Source: Solirubrobacteraceae bacterium (lineage in GTDB: Bacteria; Actinomycetota; Thermoleophilia; Solirubrobacterales; Solirubrobacteraceae). From it: 64,000 bases of DNA. Position numbers and translations under genes: made by a program. Positions 38,358 to 47,542 of the stretch are shown here, in pieces (position 1 is the first letter of the stretch; each line of letters opens with the position of its first letter). The notes beneath the pieces were generated by a model. It was not told the origin of the DNA. It saw nothing but the letters and a program-made list of their open reading frames with translations, and made no database searches. The stretch covers positions 94,242-158,241 of the forward strand of contig JADGPL010000006.1 of the NCBI GenBank assembly GCA_017882455.1. The letters are read 5' to 3'.

Positions 38358-39164
38358 TCAGCCGGTGCTGGCCACGCCCTCGACGAGCGGCTCGGCGGTC
38401 CGCTCCTCGACGGCGAGGTGCCACGGCGTCAGGATCCGCGGGCCCGCGGAGGTGATCGCAACGGTGAACTCGAAATGGGCCGCCGGCGAGTTGTCCTGGG
38501 AGTAGATCGCCCAGCCGTCCCCGCCCACGCGCACAGCCGGGCGCCCAGCGGTGGTCATCGGCTCGATCGCCAGCACCATGCCCTCCTCGAGCACAGGGCC
38601 CTTGCCGGGCTTGCCGTAGTTTGGGACCTGGGGATCCTCGTGCATGCTGCGCCCGACGCCGTGGCCGACCAGCGAGCGCACCACCGACAGGCCCGCGCCC
38701 TCGGCCACGCCCTGGATGGCGCTAGAGACATCGCCCATGCGGTTGCCTGGGCGACACTGGGCCACCCCCGCGAGCAGCGACTCCCGCGTTGCGCTCAAGA
38801 GGCCCTGCTCGCGCTCGCCCACCTGCTCCACGGGGAAGGTGCGAGCGGCGTCGGCCACCCAGCCGTCGAGCGTGACGCCGACGTCGATCGAGATGATGTC
38901 GCCGCCCTTCAGCTTGTACTTGCCGGGGATGCCATGCACGATCATCTCGTTGGGCGAGGCGCAGATCGAGCCGGGAAAGCCGCGATAGCCCTTGAAGGTG
39001 GGCGTGGCTCCCTGGGAGCGGATGAAGCGCTCGGCGAGCTTGTCGAGCTCGCCGGTGCTGATGCCGGGGCGCACCTGGGCGGCCATCAGATCCAGCGTCG
39101 CGGCGAGGATCAGGCCCGCCTGGGCCATCTTCTCGATCTCCTCGGGTGACTTCTTGATGATCAC
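38358..39164 (-). CDS. map: methionine aminopeptidase, type I
   Basis: The 268-residue enzyme removes the initiator Met from new proteins. Metal ligands are in DIISIDVGVTLDGWVADAARTF (two Asp), GHGVGRSMHEDPQV (His), and LAIEPM (Glu). It begins MIIKKSPEEIEKMAQAG. It is 23 bases after adk in the spc region. Confidence 0.97.
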   Translation of the reverse strand: MIIKKSPEEIEKMAQAGLILAATLDLMAAQVRPGISTGELDKLAERFIRSQGATPTFKGYRGFPGSICASPNEMIVHGIPGKYKLKGGDIISIDVGVTLDGWVADAARTFPVEQVGEREQGLLSATRESLLAGVAQCRPGNRMGDVSSAIQGVAEGAGLSVVRSLVGHGVGRSMHEDPQVPNYGKPGKGPVLEEGMVLAIEPMTTAGRPAVRVGGDGWAIYSQDNSPAAHFEFTVAITSAGPRILTPWHLAVEERTAEPLVEGVASTG

Positions 39165-39186
39165 CCTGGGAGCTTAGCTTGCGCCG

Positions 39187-39864
39187 TTAGAGGTTCTCCT
39201 CCAGGCGCAGCGTGGCCACGGTCGCCCTGACGTGGGCGTGAACCTCGTCCGGGCCACGCCGTCCGTCGAGGCGCCGGAGCAGTCCCTTGCCGTCGTAGTA
39301 GTCGATCAGCGGCTCGGTCTGGGTGTGGTAGACCTCGAGGCGGTGGCGGATCGTCTCCTCGCGATCGTCATCGCGCTGGATCAGGCGGGAGCCGTCCTGG
39401 TCGCACACGTCCTCGTGCTTGGGGGGGTCGAAATCCACGTGGTAGATGTGGCCGGGGTTCTTCACGCACACCCTGCGCCCGGCCAGCCGGCGCACGACCT
39501 CGTCGTCCGGGACTTCGATCAGCAGCGCCGCCGTGAGGTGGCGCTCGAGCCCGTTGAGCGCCTCGCTCAGCGCCTCGGCCTGCTTCTGGTTACGCGGGAA
39601 GCCGTCGAGCAGGAAGCCGTCACGGGCGTCGCCCTCGGCCACACGGTCGGTGATCATCCCCACGATCACCTCGTCCGGCACCAGGTCGCCGGCGTCCATG
39701 TAGCGCTTGGCCTCCTGCCCGAGCTCGGTGCCCTCGGCCACCTGCGCGCGCAGGATGTCTCCGGTGGAGATGTGGGGCATCGCGAAGTCATCGCGCAGGC
39801 GATCGGCCTGGGTGCCCTTGCCGGCGCCCGGCGGACCGAGGAGGATCAGGTTCAGCTCGGACAC
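39187..39864 (-). CDS. adk: adenylate kinase
   Basis: The 225-residue long-form enzyme interconverts ATP plus AMP with ADP. P-loop: LLGPPGAGKGTQADRL; AMP site: PHISTGDILR and LLDGFPRNQKQAE. The lid has RRVC then, where most long enzymes have a second Cys, KNPGHIYHVDFDPPKHEDVC followed by DQDG. Only two of the usual three or four zinc-ligand Cys remain, so metal binding may be lost or different. It starts at GTG. Confidence 0.96.
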   Translation of the reverse strand: MSELNLILLGPPGAGKGTQADRLRDDFAMPHISTGDILRAQVAEGTELGQEAKRYMDAGDLVPDEVIVGMITDRVAEGDARDGFLLDGFPRNQKQAEALSEALNGLERHLTAALLIEVPDDEVVRRLAGRRVCVKNPGHIYHVDFDPPKHEDVCDQDGSRLIQRDDDREETIRHRLEVYHTQTEPLIDYYDGKGLLRRLDGRRGPDEVHAHVRATVATLRLEENL

Positions 39865-39980
39865 GACCGGGGCAGCCTACCCGCTCGGGTGGGGCGTGTG
39901 CCGAACGCCGGTGCTTTTCTGCATCCACTCCGCGCCCGTGGGCTCCGGCACGGGCGGGGCTCGCGGGCGCGGACGGCGGC

Positions 39981-40022
39981 GCGGGCGGCGGGCGGCGGGC
40001 GGCGGGCGGCGGGCGGCGGGGG
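39981..40022. repeat. GGGCGGC microsatellite
   Basis: Six or so copies of the 7-base unit GGGCGGC run between adk and secY (161-base gap). The tract ends three bases before the secY stop codon on the other side. It is a likely slippage hotspot. Confidence 0.85.
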
Positions 40023-40025
40023 CGT

Positions 40026-41297
40026 CTACTTCAGGAAACCCTCGTAGCTGCGCATCATCAGCTGCGCCTCGAGCTGCTTCATGGTTTCGAGCGCCACACC
40101 GATCACGATCAGGATCGAGGTGCCCCCGAAGAAGAAGTTCTGGTGAGTGCGCGCGATCAGGATCGCGGGCAGGGCGGCCACGGCCGCGAGGAACAGCGCG
40201 CCGGGGAAGGTCAGGCGCGCGAGGATGCGGTCGAGGAATTCCGCGGTTGGACGCCCGGGACGGACTCCCGGGATGAACCCGCCGTACTTCTTGAGGTTGT
40301 CGGCCTGGTCGACCGGGTTGAACGTGACAGCCGTGTAGAAGTAGGTGAAGACGATGATCAACAGCGACTCGCCCAGCACGTAGTGCCAGCCGTTGGGCGT
40401 GAAGAAGTCAGACAGCGATTTGCCCCATTTGGTTTTCACGAGCTGGCCCACGGTCGGCGGGAAGGCCATCAGGCTGGCGGCGAAGATCACCGGGATCACG
40501 CCCGCCATGTTCACGCGCAGCGGCAGGTAGGTCTGTCCCCCCTCTGACATTCGCCGCCCGATCACGCGCTTGGCGTACTGGACGGGGATGCGGCGCTGGC
40601 CTTCCTGGACGAACACGATCCCGGCGACGACGGCCAGCACGAGGAAGGGCATCATCACCTTGAAGACCTGGTCCTGGGAGGTCCACCATGCCTGGATGCC
40701 GCTGGGCAGGCGTGAGACGATCGAGGAGAAGATCAACAGCGATATGCCGTTGCCGATGCCGCGCTGGGTGATCAGCTCGCCCACCCACATCAGCAGCACG
40801 CAGCCGGTGGTCAGGCAGATCACGATCAGGAAGATGTGGGGAGCATCGAAGTGCGTGACGACCGATTCACCCGCTTTGGCCTGGAGGCTGTGGAAGAGGA
40901 AGACGTAGCCGATCGACTGGGCGAAGGCGAGCCCGACGGTCAGGTAGCGCGTGTACTGGGTGATGCGGGCCTGCCCCACCTCGCCTTCCTTGGAGAGCTT
41001 CTCGAGCGAGGGCACGGCCACCTGCAGCAGCTGCAGGATGATCGAGGAGGTGATGTAGGGCATGATCCCCAGCGCGAAGATCGCGATCCGCGAGAGCCCG
41101 CCGCCGGAGAAGAGGTTGAGCAGCCCGAGGATGTTGGAGCCGCCGAACTGCTTCTGGATGTTGTTGACCGCGGTGAGGTTGACGCCCGGTACCGGTATGT
41201 GCGAGCCGAGGCGATAGACGAGCAGCAGACCGGCCGTGATGGCGATCTTTTTGCGGATGTCCGCGACCTGGAAGGCGTTGAGGATCGTGGAGAGCAT
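40026..41297 (-). CDS. secY: protein translocase subunit SecY
   Basis: The 423-residue protein has ten membrane segments and the SecY signatures: YRLGSHIPVPGVNLTAV at the start, LGIMPYITSSIILQLL, GNGISLLIF and YFYTAVTFNP near the end. It forms the plasma-membrane protein-conducting channel. The start at 41297 gives the usual MLSTILNAFQVADIRKK. It follows rplO as in most spc operons. Confidence 0.98.
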   Translation of the reverse strand: MLSTILNAFQVADIRKKIAITAGLLLVYRLGSHIPVPGVNLTAVNNIQKQFGGSNILGLLNLFSGGGLSRIAIFALGIMPYITSSIILQLLQVAVPSLEKLSKEGEVGQARITQYTRYLTVGLAFAQSIGYVFLFHSLQAKAGESVVTHFDAPHIFLIVICLTTGCVLLMWVGELITQRGIGNGISLLIFSSIVSRLPSGIQAWWTSQDQVFKVMMPFLVLAVVAGIVFVQEGQRRIPVQYAKRVIGRRMSEGGQTYLPLRVNMAGVIPVIFAASLMAFPPTVGQLVKTKWGKSLSDFFTPNGWHYVLGESLLIIVFTYFYTAVTFNPVDQADNLKKYGGFIPGVRPGRPTAEFLDRILARLTFPGALFLAAVAALPAILIARTHQNFFFGGTSILIVIGVALETMKQLEAQLMMRSYEGFLK

Positions 41298-41401
41298 GGC
41301 TGTCAGCCCACCGCACCCAGGCACTGCGCCGGCGTGCGGGCGGGGCGGCCGATTCTAGTGGATGCGCTCGCGCGCGAAGCCGCTTGCACGGCCGGGGCTC
41401 G

Positions 41402-41908
41402 CTAGCCCTCGACGATGGTGCAGGTGCCGCCGGCCGCCTCGATGCGCTCGCGCGCGCCGGCGCTGAAGCCGTGGGCGTGGACCGTGAGGGCCTTGCTGAG
41501 CTCGCCCTTGGCGAGCACCTTGACGGGCACGTCCTTGCGAGTGGCCAGGCCGTTGGCCTTCATCAGCTCGATCGTGACCTCGGTACCCGCCTCGAAGCGG
41601 CTCTCCAGCGAGGAGATGTTGACCGGCTGGGTGTGGGTGCGGAAGGGCTCGAAGGGCATCGACTTCTTCATGTGCGGCCCGCGCAGCTTTCGCATGCGCA
41701 TGTGGATCGGCATCTGACCGCCTTCGAATGCCGCTCTGCGCTTGGAGCCCGAGCGCGAGCCTGCGCCCTTCTGCCCGCGTCCGGAGGTCTTGCCGGTGCC
41801 CGAGCCTTCGCCGCGCCCGATGCGCTTGCGGGGACGACGGCTGCCGGGAGAGGGCGCCAGGTTGTGCAGGCCGATGCGCTCCTCCTGGTCTTTGGCGGCG
41901 GGGCTCAC
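41402..41908 (-). CDS. rplO: ribosomal protein L15
   Basis: The 168-residue L15 has LHNLAPSPGSRRPRKRIGRG and the GSGTGKTSGRGQKGAGSRSG glycine-rich N-terminal arm that penetrates the 50S core. GTG start overlaps the rpmD stop (GTGA). It is moderately longer than E. coli L15 (144). Confidence 0.97.
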   Translation of the reverse strand: MSPAAKDQEERIGLHNLAPSPGSRRPRKRIGRGEGSGTGKTSGRGQKGAGSRSGSKRRAAFEGGQMPIHMRMRKLRGPHMKKSMPFEPFRTHTQPVNISSLESRFEAGTEVTIELMKANGLATRKDVPVKVLAKGELSKALTVHAHGFSAGARERIEAAGGTCTIVEG

Positions 41909-42087
41909 TTGCCCTCCTTGACCTCGACCAGATGGCGTACCGCGTGCAGCATGCCGCGCGCCTGCTCAGTGTCCTTGACCGCGACCGTGTGGCCGATGCG
42001 GCGCAGGCCGAGCGAGCGCAGCGTGTCGAGCTGTTTGACGTTGGCGCCGTTCTTGGAGCGGCGCTGGGTGACGCTCAGCTCAGCCAT
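41905..42087 (-). CDS. rpmD: ribosomal protein L30
   Basis: The 60-residue protein (ELSVTQRRSKNGANVKQLDT, LRSLGLRRIGHTVAVKDT) is a typical short bacterial L30. It overlaps rpsE by one base and rplO by four, showing tight coupling. Confidence 0.97.
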   Translation of the reverse strand: MAELSVTQRRSKNGANVKQLDTLRSLGLRRIGHTVAVKDTEQARGMLHAVRHLVEVKEGK

Positions 42088-42707
42088 CAGGAGGCTCCGT
42101 CGGCGCCCGCCGCTGCCGGCTCGGCGATCGCGGGTGTCTCCGTCTCGGCCTCGTCGGTGTGGATCACGCCGTTGGCAGCCTCGCGACCGCCGAGACCGAG
42201 CACCTGGTTGATGCTCAGGCCGCGCAGCTCGGCGACCTCGGCGGGCGTGTACAGGCCGCGCAGTCCGGCCACGGTGGCCTTGACCAGGTTGATCGGGTTC
42301 TGCGTGCCGAGGCTCTTGGAGAGGATGTCGTGGATGCCAGCGAGCTCGAGCACCGCGCGCACGCCGCCGCCGGCGATCACGCCGGTACCGGGCGCGGCCG
42401 GCTTGAGAAGCACGCGCCCGGACCCGAAGACGCCGGTCGTCTGGTGGGTGATCGTCGAGCCGTGCTTGGGGACGCGGAAGAGATCCTTCTTGGCGCGCTC
42501 CACGCCCTTCTGGATCGCCAGGGGAACCTCGTTGGCCTTGCCGTAGCCGACCCCCACCACGTCGCGTTCATCGCCGACGACCACGAGGGCCGTGAACGAG
42601 AAGCGCCGGCCGCCCTTGACGACCTTGGCGACGCGGTTGATCTCGACCACGCGCTCCTGGAGGTCCAGGCCGGCTTGGTTGACTGAGCGGTCTATCGATA
42701 TGGACAT
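42087..42707 (-). CDS. rpsE: ribosomal protein S5
   Basis: The 206-residue S5 has an RNA-binding N-terminal domain ([20 protein letters not shown]) and a C-terminal domain with [31 protein letters not shown]. The last 25 residues are an acidic Ala/Glu/Thr tail beyond the E. coli length (167). S5 works in decoding accuracy. Confidence 0.97.
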   Translation of the reverse strand: MSISIDRSVNQAGLDLQERVVEINRVAKVVKGGRRFSFTALVVVGDERDVVGVGYGKANEVPLAIQKGVERAKKDLFRVPKHGSTITHQTTGVFGSGRVLLKPAAPGTGVIAGGGVRAVLELAGIHDILSKSLGTQNPINLVKATVAGLRGLYTPAEVAELRGLSINQVLGLGGREAANGVIHTDEAETETPAIAEPAAAGADGAS

Positions 42708-42746
42708 GGGCTGAAGGAGAGTAGCGGTAGCTGGCGTGCGGACACG

Positions 42747-43100
42747 TCAGACGGTGACGCCGGCCTCACGGATGGCTTCGGCGAAGGCGCGGACGTGGCC
42801 GTGGTAGCGGTAGCCGCCGCGGTCGAAGACGGCCTCTGAGATGCCGGCTGCTTTGGCGCGCTCGGCGAGCAGCTGCCCGGCGCGCATGGCGCGCTCGGCT
42901 TTGCTGGCCGAGCCCAGCTCGGACTCGAACCAGTTGACGGCCGCCAGCGTGCGGCCCGAGACGTCGTCGACGAGCTGCGCCGAGAGTCCGCGGTTGGAGC
43001 GGAACACCGAGATGCGCGGCCGCGTGGCCGTGCCCGAGATCTTCGCGCGCACCCTGCGGCGGCGCTTCAGGCGGCGGTTCTCCTTGGTGATGACGCTCAT
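42747..43100 (-). CDS. rplR: ribosomal protein L18
   Basis: The 117-residue L18 has [38 protein letters not shown] and [20 protein letters not shown]. It binds 5S rRNA together with L5. It overlaps rplF by four bases. Confidence 0.98.
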   Translation of the reverse strand: MSVITKENRRLKRRRRVRAKISGTATRPRISVFRSNRGLSAQLVDDVSGRTLAAVNWFESELGSASKAERAMRAGQLLAERAKAAGISEAVFDRGGYRYHGHVRAFAEAIREAGVTV

Positions 43101-43630
43101 GCGCGCTTCCCGACCTTTCGTGTGACGTGCTCGCCCTCGTAGCGGATGCCCTTGCCCTTGTATGGCTCGGGCGGGCGCTGCTTGCGGATGATCGCTGCCG
43201 TCTCGCCCACGAGCTGCTTGGAGATGCCCTTGACCACCACGCGGGTCGGCTGTGGCACCTCGAATTCGATGCCGTCAGGCGCCGGGATGGGGACCGGGTG
43301 GGAGTAGCCCACGGCGAGCTCCAGGTTCTTGCCCTTCAGCTGCGCGCGGTAGCCGACACCTTGGATCTCAAGGCGCTTCTCATAGCCGGTGGTGACTCCC
43401 TGGACCATGTTGGCCACCAGCGAGCGGGTGAGGCCGTGCAGGGCACGGTGTTCGCCGCGGTCCGTCGGTCGGGTGACCACCAGCTGATCGCCCTCCTGGA
43501 CGACCTCGATGTCGCGGTGCACGCGCTCGGCCAGTTCGCCTTTGGGGCCGTTCACACGGACCTCCTCGGGCTCGATCGAGACCGTCACGCCGGTGGGGAC
43601 GGGGATTGGCTGTCTACCGATTCGGGACAT
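43097..43630 (-). CDS. rplF: ribosomal protein L6
   Basis: The 177-residue protein starts [20 protein letters not shown] and ends [20 protein letters not shown] then KVGKRA, the standard L6 signatures. L6 sits near the sarcin-ricin loop and the factor-binding site. It is ten bases after rpsH. Confidence 0.98.
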   Translation of the reverse strand: MSRIGRQPIPVPTGVTVSIEPEEVRVNGPKGELAERVHRDIEVVQEGDQLVVTRPTDRGEHRALHGLTRSLVANMVQGVTTGYEKRLEIQGVGYRAQLKGKNLELAVGYSHPVPIPAPDGIEFEVPQPTRVVVKGISKQLVGETAAIIRKQRPPEPYKGKGIRYEGEHVTRKVGKRA

Positions 43631-43639
43631 GAGCTCAGC

Positions 43640-44047
43640 TCACCAGACCTGCGCCAGGACCTCGCCGCCGACACCGGCTGCGCGGGCGTCGTGGCCGGTC
43701 ATCACTCCGCGGGAGGTCGAGATGATCGCCGTTCCCATGCCGCCCAGCACCTTGGGGATGTGCTTGGCGTCCACATAGGTTCGCCGGCCTGGACGCGACA
43801 CGCGCCGCAGGCCCGAGATCGCCGAGCGGCGGTCCTCGGTGTACTTCAGGCGGATCTGGATCAGCTGTCCAGCATCGCCCTCGGGGGTCTCGATCACAGA
43901 CCACGAGTCGATGTAGCCCTGCTCGTCCAGGATGCGAGCCAGCTCGCTCTTCAGTTTGGAGGCTGGCAGCTCGACGGTCTCGTGCGCAGCGTGGATCGCA
44001 TTGCGCACGCGCGTCAGGAAGTCGGCTATCGGATCGGTCATTGACAT
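43640..44047 (-). CDS. rpsH: ribosomal protein S8
   Basis: The 135-residue S8 has TDPIADFLTRVRNAIHAAHE and the end STSRGVMTGHDARAAGVGGE, which includes the S8 rRNA-binding motif. In many bacteria S8 also represses its own operon by binding mRNA. Two ATGs (44047, 44041) compete. A 120-base gap before it holds a palindromic element. Confidence 0.97.
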   Translation of the reverse strand: MSMTDPIADFLTRVRNAIHAAHETVELPASKLKSELARILDEQGYIDSWSVIETPEGDAGQLIQIRLKYTEDRRSAISGLRRVSRPGRRTYVDAKHIPKVLGGMGTAIISTSRGVMTGHDARAAGVGGEVLAQVW

Positions 44048-44125
44048 TGCTTTGAGCGGCTTTCTAGTGGCGGGACCGGCATGCGAGCGTCGCCGTCGTT
44101 GTCGTTGTGTCCGTTTGTGGAGTCT

Positions 44126-44161
44126 GTATCACCATGGTTATACGGTCGTCGCGGAGCATTC
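44126..44161 (-). promoter_or_regulatory. palindromic element upstream of rpsH
   Basis: The core GTATCACCATGGTTATAC (44126-44143) and flank (minus strand GAATGCTCCGCGACGA) match the element upstream of rplQ in order and sequence. It lies in the otherwise featureless 120-base gap between rpsN and rpsH. Read on the minus strand, CGTATAACC could hold a -10 box. Confidence 0.55.
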
Positions 44162-44167
44162 TTCCCA

Positions 44168-44353
44168 CTACCAGGACGACTTGGTCATCCCGGGGATCTG
44201 ACCGTTGTGGGCGAGCTCGCGAAGGCAGATGCGGCACACCCCGAACTTCTTGTACACCGCGCGCGGACGACCGCAGCGGGTGCAACGAGTATATGCACGT
44301 GTCTTGAACTTGGGAGTCCGCGCCTGCTTGACGCGCTGAGAAGTCTTGGCCAT
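44168..44353 (-). CDS. rpsN: ribosomal protein S14, zinc-binding type
   Basis: The 61-residue protein is the short zinc form: [20 protein letters not shown] carries the two C-x-x-C pairs, and it ends with [11 protein letters not shown]. It contacts 16S rRNA in the head near the A site. Its start overlaps the rplE stop by one base. Confidence 0.98.
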   Translation of the reverse strand: MAKTSQRVKQARTPKFKTRAYTRCTRCGRPRAVYKKFGVCRICLRELAHNGQIPGMTKSSW

Positions 44354-45480
44354 CAGTCGGTGCTCTCTTTCTCGGTGGTCTGCGCGTCCCCGTCCTCGGG
44401 GGCGTCGTCCTGCGCTGCCTCGGGGGCCTCGGCAGCGGCCGCCTCGGGCTCGGCAGCGGCCTCGGGCTCGGGCTCAGTCGTGGCCTCCGCGGCCTCAGCC
44501 TCCGGCTCGGCCTCAGCGACGGGCTCGGGCTCGGGCTCTGCAGCGGGCTCAGGCTCGGGCTCGGAGGCGGGCTCCGCCTCAGCGGCGACCTCAGGCTCAG
44601 CGGCGACCTCAGGCTCAGCGGCGACCTCAGGCTCTGCAGCGGCCTCAGGCTCTGCAGCGGCCTCAGGCTCTGCGGCGGCCTCAGGCTCTGCAGCCGACTC
44701 CGGCTTGGGCTCTGTGGCCTCGGGCTTGCGCTTCTCGGGCTTGCCGGCTGCAGCCTTGGCGGCCTTGGCCTCGGCGGCTGCTGCTTTCGCCTGGGCCGCC
44801 TCGGCTGCATCTACCGCCGCTGTCTCGGCGGCGGCCGCGCGCTCGACCTCGGCCTGCTCGTGAGCGCGTTCGGCAGCCGCGTCGGCCTCCGGGTCATAGC
44901 CCCTTGGGCGACGATCGGCCGAGAAGGGCATGCCGAAGGCGGCGAGCAGTGCGTAGGCCTCGAGGTCGCTGGAGGCTGAGGTGGTGATGGTGATGTCCAG
45001 GCCGCGCACCATGTCGATCGCGTCGTAGTCGATCTCGGGAAAGATGATCTGCTCCTTGACGCCCATCGAGTAGTTGCCGCGGCCGTCGAAGGAGCGCGGG
45101 TTCAGGCCGCGGAAGTCGCGGATCCGGGGAATGGCGATGGAGACGAGCCGGTCGAGGAACTCGTAGGCGCGCTCGGCCCGCAGCGTCACGGTCACGCCCA
45201 CGGGCATGCCCTCGCGCAGTTTGAAAGCGGCGATCGACTTGCGGGCGCGGCGCACGTTCGGCTGCTGCCCGGCGATCGCGGCGAGCTGTTCGGTGGCGGC
45301 CTTGAGCACTTTGGAGTCCTGCTTGGCCAGGCCCACGCCCATGTTCAGGGTGATCTTCTCCACCTTCGGGGCCTGCATGATCGAGGAGTAGCCGAAGCGC
45401 TCCATCAACGCGGGTCGGATCTCCTCGAGGTAGCGCGCCTTCAGGCGTGCTGGGGGAGCTGTGTCTGTTGCGGCGGCCAT
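44353..45480 (-). CDS. rplE: ribosomal protein L5 with a long acidic C-terminal extension
   Basis: The protein has 375 residues. The normal L5 core occupies 1-187 ([72 protein letters not shown]). After it, about 185 residues are a disordered tail: first Ala/Glu/Lys-rich helical sequence, then [12 protein letters not shown] repeats, then Asp/Glu-rich. Ordinary L5 is about 180 residues. L5 contacts the A-site finger, 5S rRNA and the P-site tRNA on the surface, so the tail probably projects outward. The frame continues without a stop and the overlap with rpsN fits translation to the end. Confidence 0.95.
   Translation of the reverse strand: MAAATDTAPPARLKARYLEEIRPALMERFGYSSIMQAPKVEKITLNMGVGLAKQDSKVLKAATEQLAAIAGQQPNVRRARKSIAAFKLREGMPVGVTVTLRAERAYEFLDRLVSIAIPRIRDFRGLNPRSFDGRGNYSMGVKEQIIFPEIDYDAIDMVRGLDITITTSASSDLEAYALLAAFGMPFSADRRPRGYDPEADAAAERAHEQAEVERAAAAETAAVDAAEAAQAKAAAAEAKAAKAAAGKPEKRKPEATEPKPESAAEPEAAAEPEAAAEPEAAAEPEVAAEPEVAAEPEVAAEAEPASEPEPEPAAEPEPEPVAEAEPEAEAAEATTEPEPEAAAEPEAAAAEAPEAAQDDAPEDGDAQTTEKESTD
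44587..44694. repeat. tandem 18-bp repeats in the rplE tail
   Basis: About six 18-base units (type GGCCTCAGGCTCTGCAGC) encode repeated A-E-P-E-A-A on the minus strand. They vary by one to three bases and are a probable cause of length variation in the L5 tail. Confidence 0.85.
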
Positions 45481-45485
45481 GGCGA

Positions 45486-45854
45486 TCAGTCGAGCCTCGC
45501 GCCCGTGCTCTTGGCGACGCGGTAGCGGTTTCCGTCCTCGCGCTCGATGCGCACGCGGGTGCGCTGACCCTTGGCGTCCAGGAGCATCACGTTGGACACG
45601 TGGATCGGGCCCTCGCGCTCGATCACGCCGCCCATCGCCGTTTCGCTCTGGGCTCCGGCGACCTGCGAGGGACGGGTGTGGCGCTTGACCATGCTGAGAC
45701 CCTCGACGTACACACGCTCGCGGTCCGGGTCCACGCGCAGCACACGACCGCTCTTGCCGCGATCCTTGCCCGAGATCACCTCGACGTTGTCGCCCTTGCG
45801 AATCTTCAGGTGGCGGCGGGCGCTCGTCTTGGTGGAGGATTTGCGGCCGGCCAT
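45486..45854 (-). CDS. rplX: ribosomal protein L24
   Basis: The 122-residue L24 has the KOW motif ([40 protein letters not shown]). L24 starts 50S assembly. The ATG at 45854 overlaps the rplN stop; an upstream in-frame extension has no homology. Confidence 0.97.
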   Translation of the reverse strand: MAGRKSSTKTSARRHLKIRKGDNVEVISGKDRGKSGRVLRVDPDRERVYVEGLSMVKRHTRPSQVAGAQSETAMGGVIEREGPIHVSNVMLLDAKGQRTRVRIEREDGNRYRVAKSTGARLD

Positions 45855-46222
45855 CACAGGACCTCGGGCGCCAGCGAGACGATCTTCATGAAGTTGCGCT
45901 CGCGCAGTTCGCGCGCCACGGGGCCGAACACGCGGGTCCCGCGAGGGTTGTTCTGGTCGTCGATGATCACTGCGGCGTTCTCGTCGAAGGCGATGTAGGT
46001 GCCGTCGTCGCGACCGATCGGCTTCTTGGTGCGCACGATCACGGCCGTCACCACCTCGCCCTTTTTGACGGTGCCCTGCGGGTTGGCCTGCTTGACGGTG
46101 GCCGTGATCACGTCGCCCACGAACGCGTAGCGGCGCTTTGAGCCGCCCTTGACGCGGATGCAGAGGATTTCGCGCGCGCCCGAGTTGTCGGCCACGCGCA
46201 GCCGGGTCTCGTTCTGGATCAT
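45854..46222 (-). CDS. rplN: ribosomal protein L14
   Basis: The 122-residue protein has [37 protein letters not shown] and the [20 protein letters not shown] region. L14 lies at the subunit interface. Normal length, no extension. It overlaps rpsQ by four bases. Confidence 0.98.
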   Translation of the reverse strand: MIQNETRLRVADNSGAREILCIRVKGGSKRRYAFVGDVITATVKQANPQGTVKKGEVVTAVIVRTKKPIGRDDGTYIAFDENAAVIIDDQNNPRGTRVFGPVARELRERNFMKIVSLAPEVL

Positions 46223-46896
46223 CGTGCACGCTCCAGCACGTCGACGAGCGCCCAGCGCTTGGTGCGCGACAGCGGCCTGCTCTCGATCACGCGGACCACG
46301 TCGCCCTCATGGGCGTCGTTGTTCTCGTCGTGCGCGTGCAGGGTGCTCGAGCTGCGCACGATCTTCTCGTAACGGCGGTGGCGGCGGGCGACGTCGATGC
46401 GCACGGTGATCGTCTTGGCGGCCTTGTCGGAGACCACGATGCCCTGGCGCACCCGCCGGGTGCCCTCGACCGGTGCGTGGACCGGAGCCAGCGGCTCCGG
46501 GGCCGGCGCGGAGGCGCGGCGCTCTGCGGCCTTGGCCCGTTCCTGCAGACGACGGGCACGACGGCGCACGGCCTTGCTCCGACGCTCGGCCACGCGCTCC
46601 GCGTGGCGCTCCTCGGGGGAGCGCACCGGCTTGGCCTCGCCGGCGTGCTTGGAGCGCGCCTGGCGGCGGCGCTCCTTGGGGGGCAGCTGAACCTCGGGCT
46701 CGCTCGGCTCGGCCGGCGCCTCCGCGGCCTCGGCGACCGGCGTCTCTCCCTCGGGCTGCCCGGCCGCATCCACGGCCTGCTCCTCGGGGGCGTCGGCCTG
46801 CGGGGCCTCGGCCTCAGGGGCCTGGGCCTCGGCCTCGGGGGCGTCTGCTGGAGTCTGTTGTGTCTCATCGTCTGGTTGGTCAGCCATTTGGTTCAT
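46219..46896 (-). CDS. rpsQ: ribosomal protein S17 with a long N-terminal extension
   Basis: The protein has 225 residues; normal S17 has about 85. The core (about 146-225: [60 protein letters not shown]) is complete. Before it lie an acidic Ala/Glu/Pro segment (1-72) and an Arg/Lys-rich helical segment (about 73-132). AGGA just before the ATG at 46896 supports this start over any inside the tail. S17 is a primary 16S-binding protein on the 30S surface, so a projecting N-terminus is compatible with assembly. Confidence 0.93.
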   Translation of the reverse strand: MNQMADQPDDETQQTPADAPEAEAQAPEAEAPQADAPEEQAVDAAGQPEGETPVAEAAEAPAEPSEPEVQLPPKERRRQARSKHAGEAKPVRSPEERHAERVAERRSKAVRRRARRLQERAKAAERRASAPAPEPLAPVHAPVEGTRRVRQGIVVSDKAAKTITVRIDVARRHRRYEKIVRSSSTLHAHDENNDAHEGDVVRVIESRPLSRTKRWALVDVLERAR

Positions 46897-46909
46897 CCTG
46901 TCCTGGAAG

Positions 46910-47125
46910 TCAGTTGCCCTGCGTGCGCTCTGCCGCGAGCTCGCGCTCGCGCTTGACGGTCAGCGCGCGGGCCAGGTCGCGCCTGGCGCGGCCGAGGCCA
47001 GCGGTGTCGTCGAGTTCGCCCGTGGCGTTGGCAAAGCGCAGCCCGAAGACCTCTTTGCCGAGCTCGCCCGTGCGCTTGACGAGCTCGCCGTCGTCGAGAT
47101 CGCGTAGTTCGCTGGCCTTCATCAC
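46910..47125 (-). CDS. rpmC: ribosomal protein L29
   Basis: The 71-residue L29 (KASELRDLDDGELVKRTGEL, FGLRFANATGELDDTAGLGR) is a helical hairpin near the tunnel exit. Normal length and normal position between rplP and rpsQ. Confidence 0.97.
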   Translation of the reverse strand: MMKASELRDLDDGELVKRTGELGKEVFGLRFANATGELDDTAGLGRARRDLARALTVKRERELAAERTQGN

Positions 47126-47131
47126 GCCGTC

Positions 47132-47542
47132 CTAGTCCTCGCGCAACACGAACTTGGTTTTCACCGGCAGCTTGTGTGCCGCCAGCCGGATCGCTTCACG
47201 GGCGAGCGGCTCAGACACACCGGCCAGCTCGAACATCACGCGCCCTGGCTTGACCACGGCCACCCAGCCTTCGGGCGAGCCCTTGCCCGAGCCCATGCGG
47301 GTCTCGGCCGGCTTCTTGGTCACGGGCTTGTCCGGGAAGACGTTTATCCAGACCTTGCCGCCACGCTTGATCTTGCGCGTCATCGCAACACGGGCGGCCT
47401 CGATCTGGCGATTGGTCAGCCAGCCGCCCTCGAGCGCCTTCAGGCCGTACTCGCCGAACTGGACGTGCAGCTGTCCGCGCGAGGTGCCGCGCCGGTGCCC
47501 ACGATGCTGCTTGCGGTGCTTTACGCGCTTGGGCGAGAGCAT
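47132..47542 (-). CDS. rplP: ribosomal protein L16
   Basis: The 136-residue protein begins [20 protein letters not shown] and has [20 protein letters not shown] and [20 protein letters not shown], all L16 signatures. L16 helps position A-site tRNA. Overlaps rpsC by one base. Confidence 0.98.
   Translation of the reverse strand: MLSPKRVKHRKQHRGHRRGTSRGQLHVQFGEYGLKALEGGWLTNRQIEAARVAMTRKIKRGGKVWINVFPDKPVTKKPAETRMGSGKGSPEGWVAVVKPGRVMFELAGVSEPLAREAIRLAAHKLPVKTKFVLRED

Noticed and set aside
38152..38424. Minus-strand frame in the map-rpmJ gap as infA
   Set aside because: The sequence is Arg/Ala-rich and lacks any IF-1 motif; it also overlaps map.
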